A stretch of 64,000 nucleotides of DNA, from the NCBI GenBank assembly GCA_047632435.1, contig JBLICU010000009.1, positions 1 to 64,000 on the forward strand, read 5' to 3'. Below the pieces are notes generated by a model. The model was not told where the DNA came from and did no database searches. It saw only the letters and a list, made by a program, of their open reading frames with translations. Position 1 is the first letter of the stretch. Each line of letters begins with the position of its first letter. The translations under genes and the position numbers were made by a program. Positions 52,647-61,641 of this stretch are shown here, in pieces. The stretch comes from JAMZMI01 sp047632435. GTDB taxonomy: Bacteria; Bacteroidota; Bacteroidia; Cytophagales; Cyclobacteriaceae.

Positions 52647-53686
52647 CTTTTAATTGATTGCCTTGCAAAGGCAATCACAATGGCCGTTAGTGCAAACAGC
52701 AAGCCGGCCTCCCAACCCATAAAAATCACCCCCAAAGTAAAAAGCAGCGACCACCACAAAATATGAAACAAGGTACCCGCCAAATATTTTAGGGAAATGA
52801 TGAAAGCAGGATCTTTAAACGATTTAAGGAAATTACCTAAAACATATATCGGCGGAAAATTGAATATCAACAGAAAGGACAATAATAATCGCGTCATTAA
52901 ACCCGGTTGATCAATTACCCTCTTTTCAAATTGATCACCATCTCCCATCGCCTTTAATTTTTCGAATGGTAGATTCTCGTGTTTCGGCTGAAAAATATAT
53001 TCACACTTAGCTTCGTAATTTTCATCGTGAGTAGCCAGAATCAGCGTCTTTTTCATTCCTTCAGCCAAATCCTCTTTGAACTTATTGTAGGCCTTTTGCT
53101 TGTGTTCTTTGTATAATTTTGAATAAACCGCAGCATCAATCGCCTCGCCAAACACAATTTTCACTTTTGCCCACGGTTGGCTGTGAGAAAAATAATTGAT
53201 CCCTGTTGGCACGATATAAAGTTTGATATTCGGATCCAAAGCTTCACGAGCATCTAACGCCAGCCTGGACGCTCCTTTGGAAATCGGGCGGAGATAATAT
53301 TCGCTACTGTGGTTTCCTTCAGGGAAAATCAATACGCCTTTGCCCTTTGACAAGATTTCAAAACAGGCATCAAACACAGCATCATTTTGAGAGAGACTCT
53401 GAATCCCATCCCTCAATCGATATATGGGCATCATCTGAAGAGATTTCAAAATTGAAATCACAAAGCTCTTTTTGAAAATATCGGCTCTGGTTAAAAAATA
53501 AACCGGACGTCTGGTATAAACACCCAAAAGAAGGGCATCCATAAATGCCCCCTGGTGATTTGGTGCATAGATTACAGCTCCATTTTTTGGTATATTTTTT
53601 TCATTGATCAGACTAATCCCACCAAAAAAAAGCCTCAGACCAATCCATGAGGCATATTTCACAAATAAATAAAAAGGGTGAACCAT
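52640..53686 (-). CDS. PlsC-like acyltransferase
   Basis: 348 residues. The acyltransferase motif NHQGAFMDA lies at ~43-51 with the catalytic His44 and an Asp six positions later (HX5D, as in several Bacteroidota homologues, not HX4D). Motif III VLIFPEGNHSSE is present. Transmembrane helices flank the C-terminal region (~270-345). Such enzymes add an acyl chain to glycerophosphate or another lipid headgroup. Its last base overlaps the start of the next gene by one base (53686). Confidence 0.87.
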   Translation of the reverse strand: MVHPFYLFVKYASWIGLRLFFGGISLINEKNIPKNGAVIYAPNHQGAFMDALLLGVYTRRPVYFLTRADIFKKSFVISILKSLQMMPIYRLRDGIQSLSQNDAVFDACFEILSKGKGVLIFPEGNHSSEYYLRPISKGASRLALDAREALDPNIKLYIVPTGINYFSHSQPWAKVKIVFGEAIDAAVYSKLYKEHKQKAYNKFKEDLAEGMKKTLILATHDENYEAKCEYIFQPKHENLPFEKLKAMGDGDQFEKRVIDQPGLMTRLLLSFLLIFNFPPIYVLGNFLKSFKDPAFIISLKYLAGTLFHILWWSLLFTLGVIFMGWEAGLLFALTAIVIAFARQSIKSY

Positions 53687-54588
53687 TAGGCAATCGCGAA
53701 TTTATATTTCCAATAATATGAGATGGTCAATCCTGCTACAATATGCCAAATACCCCACCAGGCAGCAACAATCGCCATGCCTCCGAGTCCATCAAAAAAT
53801 GCAAATATAAGGAGTAACCCCAATCCTGAATTCTGAATTCCAGTTTCGATTGCAATTGTCCTTCTATCCGCAGGTGGTAAACCAAATATTCGCCCCATTT
53901 GGTAACCTGAAAAAAGGGCTAAGGCATTATGCACAAACACCAATAAAACGACCATATAGATATAGTTGAGGAATATATCAATGTTGGCAGAAAAGGCTAG
54001 AATTACTATTGCCGCAAATATAAATATCGAACTGTAATGCATGTAAGGATGTATTTTCGCTGCTGTTTTTGGAAACTTATGACTAACAAACATGCCCAAA
54101 ACCAACGGCAATCCTAAAATAACTACGATGGTTTGAAAAACTTCACCAACATCCAGACTTACTTCTCTAAGAAGATGAGCAGTGGGCTCATATAGCCCTG
54201 CCCACAATGACAAATTAAAAGGCGTCATGAAAATCGCGAGAACACTTGACACAGCTGTAAGGCTAACCGATAAAGCAATATTTCCCCTGGACAATGCAGA
54301 AAAAAAATTAGATATATTTCCTCCTGGACAAGCGGCCACCATCATCATTCCCAATGCAAAAGTTGGGTGTGGTTCGATGATCCAAATCACAACAAAAGTC
54401 AACATTGGTAAAACAATAAATTGTGAAAGTAGTCCCGTAATGGTACCAATAGGCTGAGAAAGAATAAGCTTGAAATCAGAAAGTGTCAACTGCATAGCCA
54501 CACCAAACATAATATAAGCCAAACTGAGGTTCAGAATTACCAGATTCTCTGAACTAAAATTAAGGGTGATGTCGTCGATTGAATTCAT
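53686..54588 (-). CDS. Bile acid:sodium symporter family transporter
   Basis: 300 residues with about nine to ten transmembrane helices. Family motifs: FGVAMQLTLSDFKLI, AACPGGNISNFFSALSRGN and EFIETGIQNSGLGLLL-like region (IETGIQNSGLGLLLIFAFF). The PGGNISN and GIQNSG parts are the crossing helices that bind sodium in ASBT/NTCP. Bacterial members transport bile-acid-like or organic anions, or pantoate; the substrate here is unknown. It is coupled to the acyltransferase by a 1-base overlap. Confidence 0.9.
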   Translation of the reverse strand: MNSIDDITLNFSSENLVILNLSLAYIMFGVAMQLTLSDFKLILSQPIGTITGLLSQFIVLPMLTFVVIWIIEPHPTFALGMMMVAACPGGNISNFFSALSRGNIALSVSLTAVSSVLAIFMTPFNLSLWAGLYEPTAHLLREVSLDVGEVFQTIVVILGLPLVLGMFVSHKFPKTAAKIHPYMHYSSIFIFAAIVILAFSANIDIFLNYIYMVVLLVFVHNALALFSGYQMGRIFGLPPADRRTIAIETGIQNSGLGLLLIFAFFDGLGGMAIVAAWWGIWHIVAGLTISYYWKYKFAIA

Positions 54589-54728
54589 GAATCAAAACGA
54601 AATATAATAAGTATTCAGATCAATGTGAGTTTTGAATGCTCAGACAAGAACTGATTGACTTTATAATCTCAAAAGGAATTGAAATTGTCCTATGGACACA
54701 TCGCAAAGAATAAGCAATTCAAGCGCTC

Positions 54729-54756
54729 TTGATTGAACATAAGTTTAGTATTTTTG
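54729..54756 (+). promoter_or_regulatory. Promoter of the branching-enzyme gene
   Basis: TTG at 54729-54731, 17 nt, TATTTTTG at 54749-54756, matching TAnnTTTG. Transcription would start near 54763, leaving an 85-nt leader that contains a 13-codon frame at 54773-54814. Confidence 0.6.
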
Positions 54757-54772
54757 CAATTATTCTAATGAA

Positions 54773-54814
54773 ATGGCAAATACTTTGAAAGGTTCCTCAA
54801 TGGTTTTGCAGTAA
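54773..54814 (+). CDS. Possible 13-residue leader peptide upstream of glgB
   Basis: ATG at 54773 reads MANTLKGSSMVLQ then TAA. It begins ~10 nt after the predicted transcription start. It may be a leader peptide, or chance; there is no ribosome-binding evidence. Confidence 0.2.
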   Translation: MANTLKGSSMVLQ

Positions 54815-54847
54815 CTATATTACACTATATACCAATCCAGAAATAAA

Positions 54848-56854
54848 ATGTCAAGCGAAAAGATACCACTTTTGGTCAAAAACGATCCCTGGCTTTCACC
54901 CTTTGTTGAAGATATAAACAATCGAATCTCAAGATTTGAAGCACGCAAGACGTCTATCCAAAAAAACCATGGAAGTCTTCAAAAATTCGCAGAGGCGTAC
55001 AATTATTTCGGATTGAACTACAATGCCAAAGAAAATGGCTGGTGGTATAGGGAATGGGCTCCTGGAGCACATGCATTGTTCCTCACAGGAGATTTTAACA
55101 ACTGGGACAAATCATCACATCCCTTGAAGAAAAATGACCATGGTGTATGGGGGATTTTTGTGGCAGGAAAAGAATCCATCGAACACAATAGCGCATTCAA
55201 AGTGCATGTGGTTGGCAATAATGGCTCCACTGATCGAATTCCAGCCTATGTTAAATACACCACTCAGGACGAACTAACCTATGACTTTACAGGGAGAGTT
55301 TGGAATCCAGAAAAACCATATAAATGGAAAAATAAGAGTTTCAAGCCAGATCAGGCATATGCCAAACCTTACATCTACGAATGCCATGTTGGAATGGCTC
55401 AGGAAAAGGAAGGAATGGGCACTTACACTGAGTTTGCGGCCAAAATACTCCCTAAAATAAAAGAACAAGGATACAATACGATTCAAATGATGGCTGTTCA
55501 GGAGCATCCATATTATGGATCTTTCGGCTATCATGTCAGCAATTTTTTCGCACCTTCCAGTCGTTTCGGAACACCCTTCGAATTGAAAGCTTTGGTAGAC
55601 CAGGCACATGGCATGGGCATAGCTGTGATCATGGATATTGTGCATTCGCATGCTGTGAAAAATCTTGCAGAAGGCTTAAATGAATTTGATGGTACAGAAG
55701 ACCAATACTTCCATGCTGGAGGACGAGGCACGCATGAACTTTGGGATTCCAAACTTTTCAATTATGGTAAAGAAGAAGTACTTCAGTTTTTACTTTCCAA
55801 TGTTAAATATTGGATCGAAGAATTCAACTTTGATGGTTACAGGTATGATGGAGTGACCTCCATGCTCTATTTCCATCATGGCGACATCTCCTTTGATCAT
55901 TATGAAAAATATTTCAATGAAGTGGATTGGGACGTTCTCACCTACTGCCAGCTGGCCAATACTTTGATCAAGGAAATAAAACCTACTTCTATTGTGATCG
56001 CCGAAGATATGAGCGGCATGCCAGGACTGTGTAGACCGGTGGTCGAAGGAGGACTTGGTTTTGATTTCAGATTGGCCATGGGTATACCTGACTATTGGAT
56101 CAAAGTGCTGAAGCACAAAACAGACGACCAGTGGAACATCAACGAAATGTGGGAGACTCTCAGCAATAGAAGATATGGCGAGCGAACCATAGCTTATGCA
56201 GAATCTCATGATCAGGCACTTGTAGGAGATAAATCGTTGGCGTTTTGGCTAATGGACAAAGAGATGTACACACATATGTCCATCACTACCGAAAGCCTAA
56301 TCATTGATAGAGGAATTGCTTTGCATAAATTGATTCGTCTGTTCACTCTTAGTGTTGGTGGTGAAGGCTGGCTCAACTTTATAGGCAATGAATTTGGTCA
56401 TCCGGAATGGGTAGATTTTCCACGTGAAGGAAACGACTGGAGTTACAAATACGCCAGAAGGCAATGGAACTTGCAGGAAAATACCGAATTACGATACCAA
56501 CACCTGTACAAATACGGTGCTGAGCTGGTGAAAATGGCCAATGAAAATGATATTGTGAGCGCCTTGCCTGCAAAACAACTCAACATGGATGAAAACAATC
56601 ATACCATGATTTATGAACGAAACAATCTGATTTTTGCAATCAATTTTCATCCGAATAATTCGGTTCCAGATTACCGGTTTAGAGTTCCTTCTAAAGGAAA
56701 ATACCAGATCATTTTAAACTCCGATATGAGTGAGTACGGTGGATTCAATCGAATAGATGATGCCATGTCCTATCCTACTGTTACGCTTTTTGGAGAACAT
56801 TTTCTGAGTGTCTATTTACCTAGTAGGGTTGGATTGGTATTGAAAAAAATTTAA
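54848..56854 (+). CDS. glgB: 1,4-alpha-glucan branching enzyme (eukaryote-type GH13)
   Basis: 668 residues. An N-terminal CBM48-like domain (GWWYREWAPGAHALFLTGDF) precedes the GH13 barrel with MDIVHSHAVKN, FDGYRYDGVTSML (catalytic Asp334), VIAEDMSGMPGLC (catalytic Glu386) and YAESHDQALVGDK (Asp455). The sequence resembles plant and animal branching enzymes more than the E. coli type. It introduces alpha-1,6 branches in glycogen by cutting alpha-1,4 chains. No glgA, glgC or glgP is nearby. The downstream EEP gene starts 1 bp after its stop, indicating one operon. Confidence 0.93.
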   Translation: MSSEKIPLLVKNDPWLSPFVEDINNRISRFEARKTSIQKNHGSLQKFAEAYNYFGLNYNAKENGWWYREWAPGAHALFLTGDFNNWDKSSHPLKKNDHGVWGIFVAGKESIEHNSAFKVHVVGNNGSTDRIPAYVKYTTQDELTYDFTGRVWNPEKPYKWKNKSFKPDQAYAKPYIYECHVGMAQEKEGMGTYTEFAAKILPKIKEQGYNTIQMMAVQEHPYYGSFGYHVSNFFAPSSRFGTPFELKALVDQAHGMGIAVIMDIVHSHAVKNLAEGLNEFDGTEDQYFHAGGRGTHELWDSKLFNYGKEEVLQFLLSNVKYWIEEFNFDGYRYDGVTSMLYFHHGDISFDHYEKYFNEVDWDVLTYCQLANTLIKEIKPTSIVIAEDMSGMPGLCRPVVEGGLGFDFRLAMGIPDYWIKVLKHKTDDQWNINEMWETLSNRRYGERTIAYAESHDQALVGDKSLAFWLMDKEMYTHMSITTESLIIDRGIALHKLIRLFTLSVGGEGWLNFIGNEFGHPEWVDFPREGNDWSYKYARRQWNLQENTELRYQHLYKYGAELVKMANENDIVSALPAKQLNMDENNHTMIYERNNLIFAINFHPNNSVPDYRFRVPSKGKYQIILNSDMSEYGGFNRIDDAMSYPTVTLFGEHFLSVYLPSRVGLVLKKI

Positions 56855-56855
56855 C

Positions 56856-57683
56856 ATGAGGAGCTGGCTTTGCATTTTTCTATTGTTCTGCGCAATACTA
56901 GGTTCAAGTCAATCCTATAAAATCGTCACTTACAATATCAGGCTCTCTCTGGCAAGCGATAGTGCAAATGCATGGGAAAACAGAAAAGATAATGTGGCAT
57001 CCATGTTGCAATTTTATGAACCAGATATTTTCGGGATCCAGGAAGGACTTCCCGAGCAAGTAGATTATCTGGATGAAAACCTGAAAAGCTATGCTTATCT
57101 AGGAGTGGGTCGTGATGATGGGGCCAGAAAAGGGGAGTTCAGTGCCATTTACTTCAATGAAAACAGGGTGAAATTAATTGAAGGACACACATTTTGGCTT
57201 TCGCTTACTCCAGATTATCCATCTAAAGGCTGGGATGCCGCATTGCCAAGAATATGCACTTACGGACTTTTCGAGGATGTCAATACCGAAAATCAATTTT
57301 GGGTTTTTAATACTCACTTCGATCATATTGGAGAAACCGCCAGACTTGAATCGGTCAAATTAATACTCCATAAAATGGCCAAGATCAATGAAAAAAAATT
57401 ACCTGCCATTTTGATGGGTGACTTGAATCTAACCCCCGATCAGGAACCTATCAAAGAACTCTTTCGGAATATGAACGACTCACGCACCGCTTCTAAAACC
57501 ACTCCATATGGGCCAATTGGCACATGGAATGGGTTTAATTTTAATGCTACTTTGGATCGTCGCATCGACTATATCGCAGTAAACGAAAAAATTACAGTCA
57601 ATAAATATGCAGTATTGACTGATTCGGCAAATCAAAACTACTTATCTGATCATCTTCCGGTATTTGTTGAAGTGTTTTTCTAA
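56856..57683 (+). CDS. Secreted endonuclease/exonuclease/phosphatase-fold protein
   Basis: 275 residues. Signal peptide ~1-20 (ending GSSQS). The EEP fold shows IVTYNIRL, FGIQEGLPEQ (Glu), FNTHFDHIG, LMGDLNLTPDQ (Asp, Asn) and LSDHLPVFVEV (Asp-His), the metal-dependent active site of DNase I, sphingomyelinase and inositol phosphatases. Which substrate (nucleic acid or phosphoester) is open. Being exported, it may scavenge phosphate or act on extracellular DNA. It is coupled to the branching-enzyme gene. Confidence 0.88.
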   Translation: MRSWLCIFLLFCAILGSSQSYKIVTYNIRLSLASDSANAWENRKDNVASMLQFYEPDIFGIQEGLPEQVDYLDENLKSYAYLGVGRDDGARKGEFSAIYFNENRVKLIEGHTFWLSLTPDYPSKGWDAALPRICTYGLFEDVNTENQFWVFNTHFDHIGETARLESVKLILHKMAKINEKKLPAILMGDLNLTPDQEPIKELFRNMNDSRTASKTTPYGPIGTWNGFNFNATLDRRIDYIAVNEKITVNKYAVLTDSANQNYLSDHLPVFVEVFF

Positions 57684-57691
57684 AAGGGATA

Positions 57692-57721
57692 CAAAAAGTA
57701 ATTTGTTAAAAATTACTTTTG
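57692..57721 (+). promoter_or_regulatory. A/T-rich hairpin and TACTTTTG motif at the start of the FAD/Fe-S dehydrogenase gene
   Basis: AAAAGTAATTT (57694-57704) pairs with AAATTACTTTT (57710-57720), and the strand also contains TACTTTTG (57714-57721), a TAnnTTTG -7 box, only four bases before the ATG at 57726. Transcription would begin at or just next to the start codon. Confidence 0.45.
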
Positions 57722-57725
57722 CAGC

Positions 57726-60650
57726 ATGAACTTCGGTGAATTAAAGAAAGTATTGGAAGGGGATCTGTTTACGGACGAAACCACCCGAAAATTATATGCC
57801 ACAGATGCATCTGCATATAGGGAAATCCCAATAGCCGTCGCACATCCAAAAACAGATAATGATCTGATCGAACTTGTCCGTTTTGCGGATGCAAATAACA
57901 CTTCCGTCATTCCCCGAACGGCTGGAACATCGCTTGCAGGTCAGGTAGTAGGTGGTGGAATCGTGGTGGACGTTTCCAAACATTTCAAAAAAATCATTGA
58001 AGTTAATGAAAAAGAAGGCTGGGCCATCGTTCAGCCTGGTGTGGTTCGTGATGATCTGAATGACCATTTGAAGCCTTTTGGGCTTTTCTTTGCTCCGGAA
58101 ACTTCTACAGCCAACCGCGCCATGATCGGCGGGATGATCGGGAACAATTCATGTGGCTCCAATTCTATCGTTTACGGCAGCACCCGAGAACATCTACTTG
58201 AAGTTGAAGCTATTTTGGCAGATGGGTCTATTAGCCACTTTGGTTCATTAGACAGAAATGCTTTTCAGGCTAAAGCCAATGGAATGGGTGTGAATAGCGA
58301 GCTGGAAGCTTCTATGTATTATCACATAAAAGAGATGCTTTCTGATGAGGTGAACTTAACAGAAATACAAAAGGAATATCCCAAGAGCTCCATTCCTAGA
58401 AGAAACACAGGTTATGCAATTGATATGCTCGCGCGCATGGAGCCATTTCAAAAAGACGGTGAGCTTTTCAACTTTTGCGGATTGATCGCCGGATCCGAAG
58501 GCACGCTAGCTTTCATCACCAAGGCCAAAATAAAACTCACCCCAATTGCTTCTCCTCATAAACGCCTTGTTTGTATTCACTGTCATTCAATCGACGAATC
58601 TCTGCATGCCAACCTGATTGCGTTGGAGCATGGCCCCACAGCCTGCGAGCTGATGGATCACTATGTGCTAGAGGCCACAAAAAGAAACAGAGTTTACCGA
58701 ACCTATCGCTTTTTTGTAGAAGGTGATCCTCAGGCCATTCTTGTTGTGGAGCTTACGAAGGAGTCGGAAGAAGAAGCAGAAAAAGCCGCACAGGCTATGA
58801 TTGCAGATCTCAAGAAAAACAATCTGGGATATTCTTATCCGGTGATTGGAGGTTCGGATATTTCCAAAGTCTGGGGTTTGCGCAAAGCAGGTTTGGGTCT
58901 TTTGTCCAATATGCCTGGTGATGCCAAACCAGCACCAGTTATAGAAGATACGGCCGTTGATGTGAAGGACCTGCCAGCATATATTGCCGAGTTCAACAAG
59001 ACGCTTGAAAGCCATGGTTTGTTTTGCGTACACTACGCACATGCCGGATCGGGTGAGCTGCACCTACGCCCTATTCTGGATTTGAAAACTCCGGAAGGAA
59101 TCCGATTGTTCAGAACAGTTGCTGAGGATATTGCCAAGCTGGTTAAGAAATACAAAGGATCACTTTCAGGCGAGCACGGCGATGGAAGATTGCGTGGAGA
59201 GTTCATCCCACAGATGATCGGGGCACATAATTACGAACTGATCAAACAGGTAAAGCTCACCTGGGATCCAAAGAATATTTTTAATCCAGGGAAAATAGTA
59301 AATACTCCTCCCATGGATACCAATCTTAGGTATGAAAGCGGGCAGGTAACCAAAGAATTTGATACCATCCTCGACTTCTCTGATACGCAGGGATATCTGC
59401 GTGCAGCAGAACAATGCAATGGATCTGGTGATTGCCGCAAGTCCGAAATATCAGGCGGCACCATGTGTCCGAGTTACATGGCCACTCGCGACGAAAAAGA
59501 TACTACCAGAGCCAGGGCCAACATCCTCAGGGAAATGCTCACGCGCTCTGATAAAGAAAACCCCTTTGCCCATGAGGAAATAAAAGAAGTGCTTGACCTC
59601 TGTCTGAGCTGCAAAGGTTGCAAATCAGAATGCCCGTCCAATGTGGATATGGGCAAACTGAAACAAGAGTGGCAATACCAATATTACAAGGAAAAAGGTG
59701 TTCCATTCCGAAACAAACTTATTGGCAATTTCGCTGGCGGAATGAAACTAGCTTCTGCTTTACCCTGGGGTTATAAATTGGCATTTGGAAACAAGCTTAC
59801 TTCTACGATTGTCAAAGCTGTGATGGGATTTGCGCAGGATCGAAGCATGCCGAAAATTTCTAAAATCACATGGCAAAAATGGTTTTTGAAGCAATTCAAA
59901 CCCACTGTTATAAACCCTATAAAAACAGTTTATATCTTCATTGATGAGCTGATCAATTATAACGAAGCGGAGATTGGCATCACCACAGTCAAACTTTTAG
60001 ACAAGCTTGGTTATGAGGTGAAATATGTAAAACATGAGCAATCAGCAAGGACATTTCTATCCAAAGGATTATTGGAAAAAGCCCGTGATCTGGCCAAAAA
60101 AAACATCGCCATTTTCAAAGATTTAATCACCGCTGAAACTCCTCTGATCGGAGTAGAGCCCTCAGCAATTCTTACTTTCAGAGATGAATACCCTGATTTG
60201 GTACGGGGTGACGAAAAAGCGTCAGCACTGAAAATTGGTGAAAATACTTTCATGATAGAAGAGTTTTTGGCCAATGAGCTGGGTGCTGGCAATATTGACA
60301 AAGGTCTTTTCAAAGAACAAAAGCTACTAATTAAGCTCCATGGTCATTGTCAGCAAAAAGCGCTTTCCTCTTTGACACCAACCAAGAAAATTCTGACGGT
60401 GCTAGGAAATAATGAAGTTCATCTGATCCCATCAGGCTGCTGCGGAATGGCTGGGTCTTTTGGTTATGAAAAGGAGCATTTTGAGCTCTCCATGAAAATT
60501 GGTGAGTTGGTACTTTTCCCAACAGTGAGGAAGCAACCGGAGGAGGTAATCATCGCTGCACCTGGCACGAGCTGCCGACATCAAATCAAAGATGGTACAG
60601 GCCGCAAGTCCATGCACCCGGTTGAGATACTTTGGGAAGGGATGAAATAA
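57726..60650 (+). CDS. FAD-linked oxidase/Fe-S protein (D-lactate dehydrogenase/glycolate oxidase-like, Dld-type fusion)
   Basis: 974 residues. The FAD-binding PCMH domain (~30-220: IPRTAGTSLAGQVVGGGIVVD, TANRAMIGGMIGNNSCGSNS) and FAD-linked oxidase C domain (~225-500: HAGSGELHLRP, GSLSGEHGDGRLRGEF) are followed by two 4Fe-4S clusters (~570-650: CNGSGDC...MCPSY, CLSCKGCKSECPSN) and a CCG cysteine-rich domain (~730-970: HGHCQQKALSS, GCCGMAGSFG). This DLD2/GlcDF fusion oxidises D-lactate or another 2-hydroxy acid and passes electrons to the quinone pool. A hairpin and promoter motif lie just before its start; MntA follows after 20 bp. Confidence 0.92.
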   Translation: MNFGELKKVLEGDLFTDETTRKLYATDASAYREIPIAVAHPKTDNDLIELVRFADANNTSVIPRTAGTSLAGQVVGGGIVVDVSKHFKKIIEVNEKEGWAIVQPGVVRDDLNDHLKPFGLFFAPETSTANRAMIGGMIGNNSCGSNSIVYGSTREHLLEVEAILADGSISHFGSLDRNAFQAKANGMGVNSELEASMYYHIKEMLSDEVNLTEIQKEYPKSSIPRRNTGYAIDMLARMEPFQKDGELFNFCGLIAGSEGTLAFITKAKIKLTPIASPHKRLVCIHCHSIDESLHANLIALEHGPTACELMDHYVLEATKRNRVYRTYRFFVEGDPQAILVVELTKESEEEAEKAAQAMIADLKKNNLGYSYPVIGGSDISKVWGLRKAGLGLLSNMPGDAKPAPVIEDTAVDVKDLPAYIAEFNKTLESHGLFCVHYAHAGSGELHLRPILDLKTPEGIRLFRTVAEDIAKLVKKYKGSLSGEHGDGRLRGEFIPQMIGAHNYELIKQVKLTWDPKNIFNPGKIVNTPPMDTNLRYESGQVTKEFDTILDFSDTQGYLRAAEQCNGSGDCRKSEISGGTMCPSYMATRDEKDTTRARANILREMLTRSDKENPFAHEEIKEVLDLCLSCKGCKSECPSNVDMGKLKQEWQYQYYKEKGVPFRNKLIGNFAGGMKLASALPWGYKLAFGNKLTSTIVKAVMGFAQDRSMPKISKITWQKWFLKQFKPTVINPIKTVYIFIDELINYNEAEIGITTVKLLDKLGYEVKYVKHEQSARTFLSKGLLEKARDLAKKNIAIFKDLITAETPLIGVEPSAILTFRDEYPDLVRGDEKASALKIGENTFMIEEFLANELGAGNIDKGLFKEQKLLIKLHGHCQQKALSSLTPTKKILTVLGNNEVHLIPSGCCGMAGSFGYEKEHFELSMKIGELVLFPTVRKQPEEVIIAAPGTSCRHQIKDGTGRKSMHPVEILWEGMK

Positions 60651-60670
60651 TTACTTATTTTTATCAGACA

Positions 60671-61081
60671 ATGCTACTTACAATTAGTCAAATTGAAAAG
60701 ATCACTGAATGTTCCAAACTTGCGTTTGCCAATATTGAGGCTATCTATATATTTGGAAGTACCGCAGAAGATAATTACACATCCATAAGTGATGTAGATT
60801 TGGCGGTATATGCTGATGAAGCACTAGAGATTTTGTCACTTTGGGATCTTAAGGCCAAAATAGCAAACATTTTAAATAGAGAAGTCGATTTGGTCGATCT
60901 GAAAGCCGCCAATACTGTGCTACAAATGCAAATTATATCCAAAGGGAAAAGAGTTTATTGCGAAAATCCTTCCAAAATGGAGGTTTTCGAATCGCTCATA
61001 TTTTCCATGTACGCACAATTAAACGAGGACAGAGCAGCAATTCTTGAGACCATTTCAATTGACAAAAAAATCTATGGATGA
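60671..61081 (+). CDS. mntA: MntA-like nucleotidyltransferase antitoxin of a HepT/MntA pair
   Basis: 136 residues from the ATG at 60671 (MLLTISQIEKITECSKLAF); the frame opens at 60632 inside the preceding gene. The minimal nucleotidyltransferase motif GSX10DXD is exact: Gly29-Ser30, then ten residues, Asp41-x-Asp43. MntA adds AMP to a tyrosine of its partner HepT and neutralises it. The HepT gene starts inside its last codons (8-bp overlap). Confidence 0.9.
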   Translation: MLLTISQIEKITECSKLAFANIEAIYIFGSTAEDNYTSISDVDLAVYADEALEILSLWDLKAKIANILNREVDLVDLKAANTVLQMQIISKGKRVYCENPSKMEVFESLIFSMYAQLNEDRAAILETISIDKKIYG

Positions 61082-61472
61082 TGTTATTCAAAATAAAGTC
61101 GCAACCATTGAAAAATGTTTGAAAAGGATTTTGGAAGAATCTAAATTGGATTGGAAAAATAACTTTAGTCATCAGGATTCTCTACTTCTAAATATTGAAA
61201 GAGCATGTCAGGCAAGCATTGACATTGCCATGCATATCGTTCGAAGGAAAAAATTAGGCATACCAAAGTTAAGTAGGGAAGCATTCGAAATGATGGAACA
61301 AGCAGGTATCATTGATGAAATGCTTTCTCAGCACATGAAAAAAATGGTTGGCTTTCGAAATCTTGCCGTGCATGATTACGCATCACTTAACCTGAAGATT
61401 GTGGAGAGCATTCTTGAAAAGGAGTTAGTCCATTTTAAGACCTTTTGTGCTCTAGTAATAAACCTTGAATGA
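61074..61472 (+). CDS. hepT: HepT-like ribonuclease toxin (HEPN domain)
   Basis: 132 residues from the ATG at 61074, chosen for the small overlap with mntA; the frame is open from 61044. The all-helical HEPN fold carries RX4HXY: Arg95, His100 and Tyr102 (RNLAVHDY). HEPN ribonucleases of this kind cleave RNA, and the Tyr is the residue that MntA AMPylates. This is a complete, intact toxin-antitoxin pair, here sitting directly after a metabolic gene with a 20-bp gap. Confidence 0.9.
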   Translation: MDDVIQNKVATIEKCLKRILEESKLDWKNNFSHQDSLLLNIERACQASIDIAMHIVRRKKLGIPKLSREAFEMMEQAGIIDEMLSQHMKKMVGFRNLAVHDYASLNLKIVESILEKELVHFKTFCALVINLE

Positions 61473-61641
61473 AACAAACCTCTTTTCATAGTGATTATCT
61501 TTACTTGTGACTACTCAGGTAGCGAAAGTGGGCTATCAGTGGCTCATTTTTATAGCACGGATTTAAACCCGAGGTTTATAAAAGGTATAATTGAGAGGTT
61601 TAGCACCCGATTACCTTTAATCTAATCACGAAAATTATTTT

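Noticed and set aside
55790..56209. Minus-strand 139-residue frame in glgB
   Set aside because: Antisense to the catalytic core of the branching enzyme; it has no independent support.
58668..59063. Minus-strand 131-residue frame in the FAD/Fe-S dehydrogenase
   Set aside because: Antisense to conserved FAD-oxidase motifs; cysteine- and phenylalanine-rich shadow composition.
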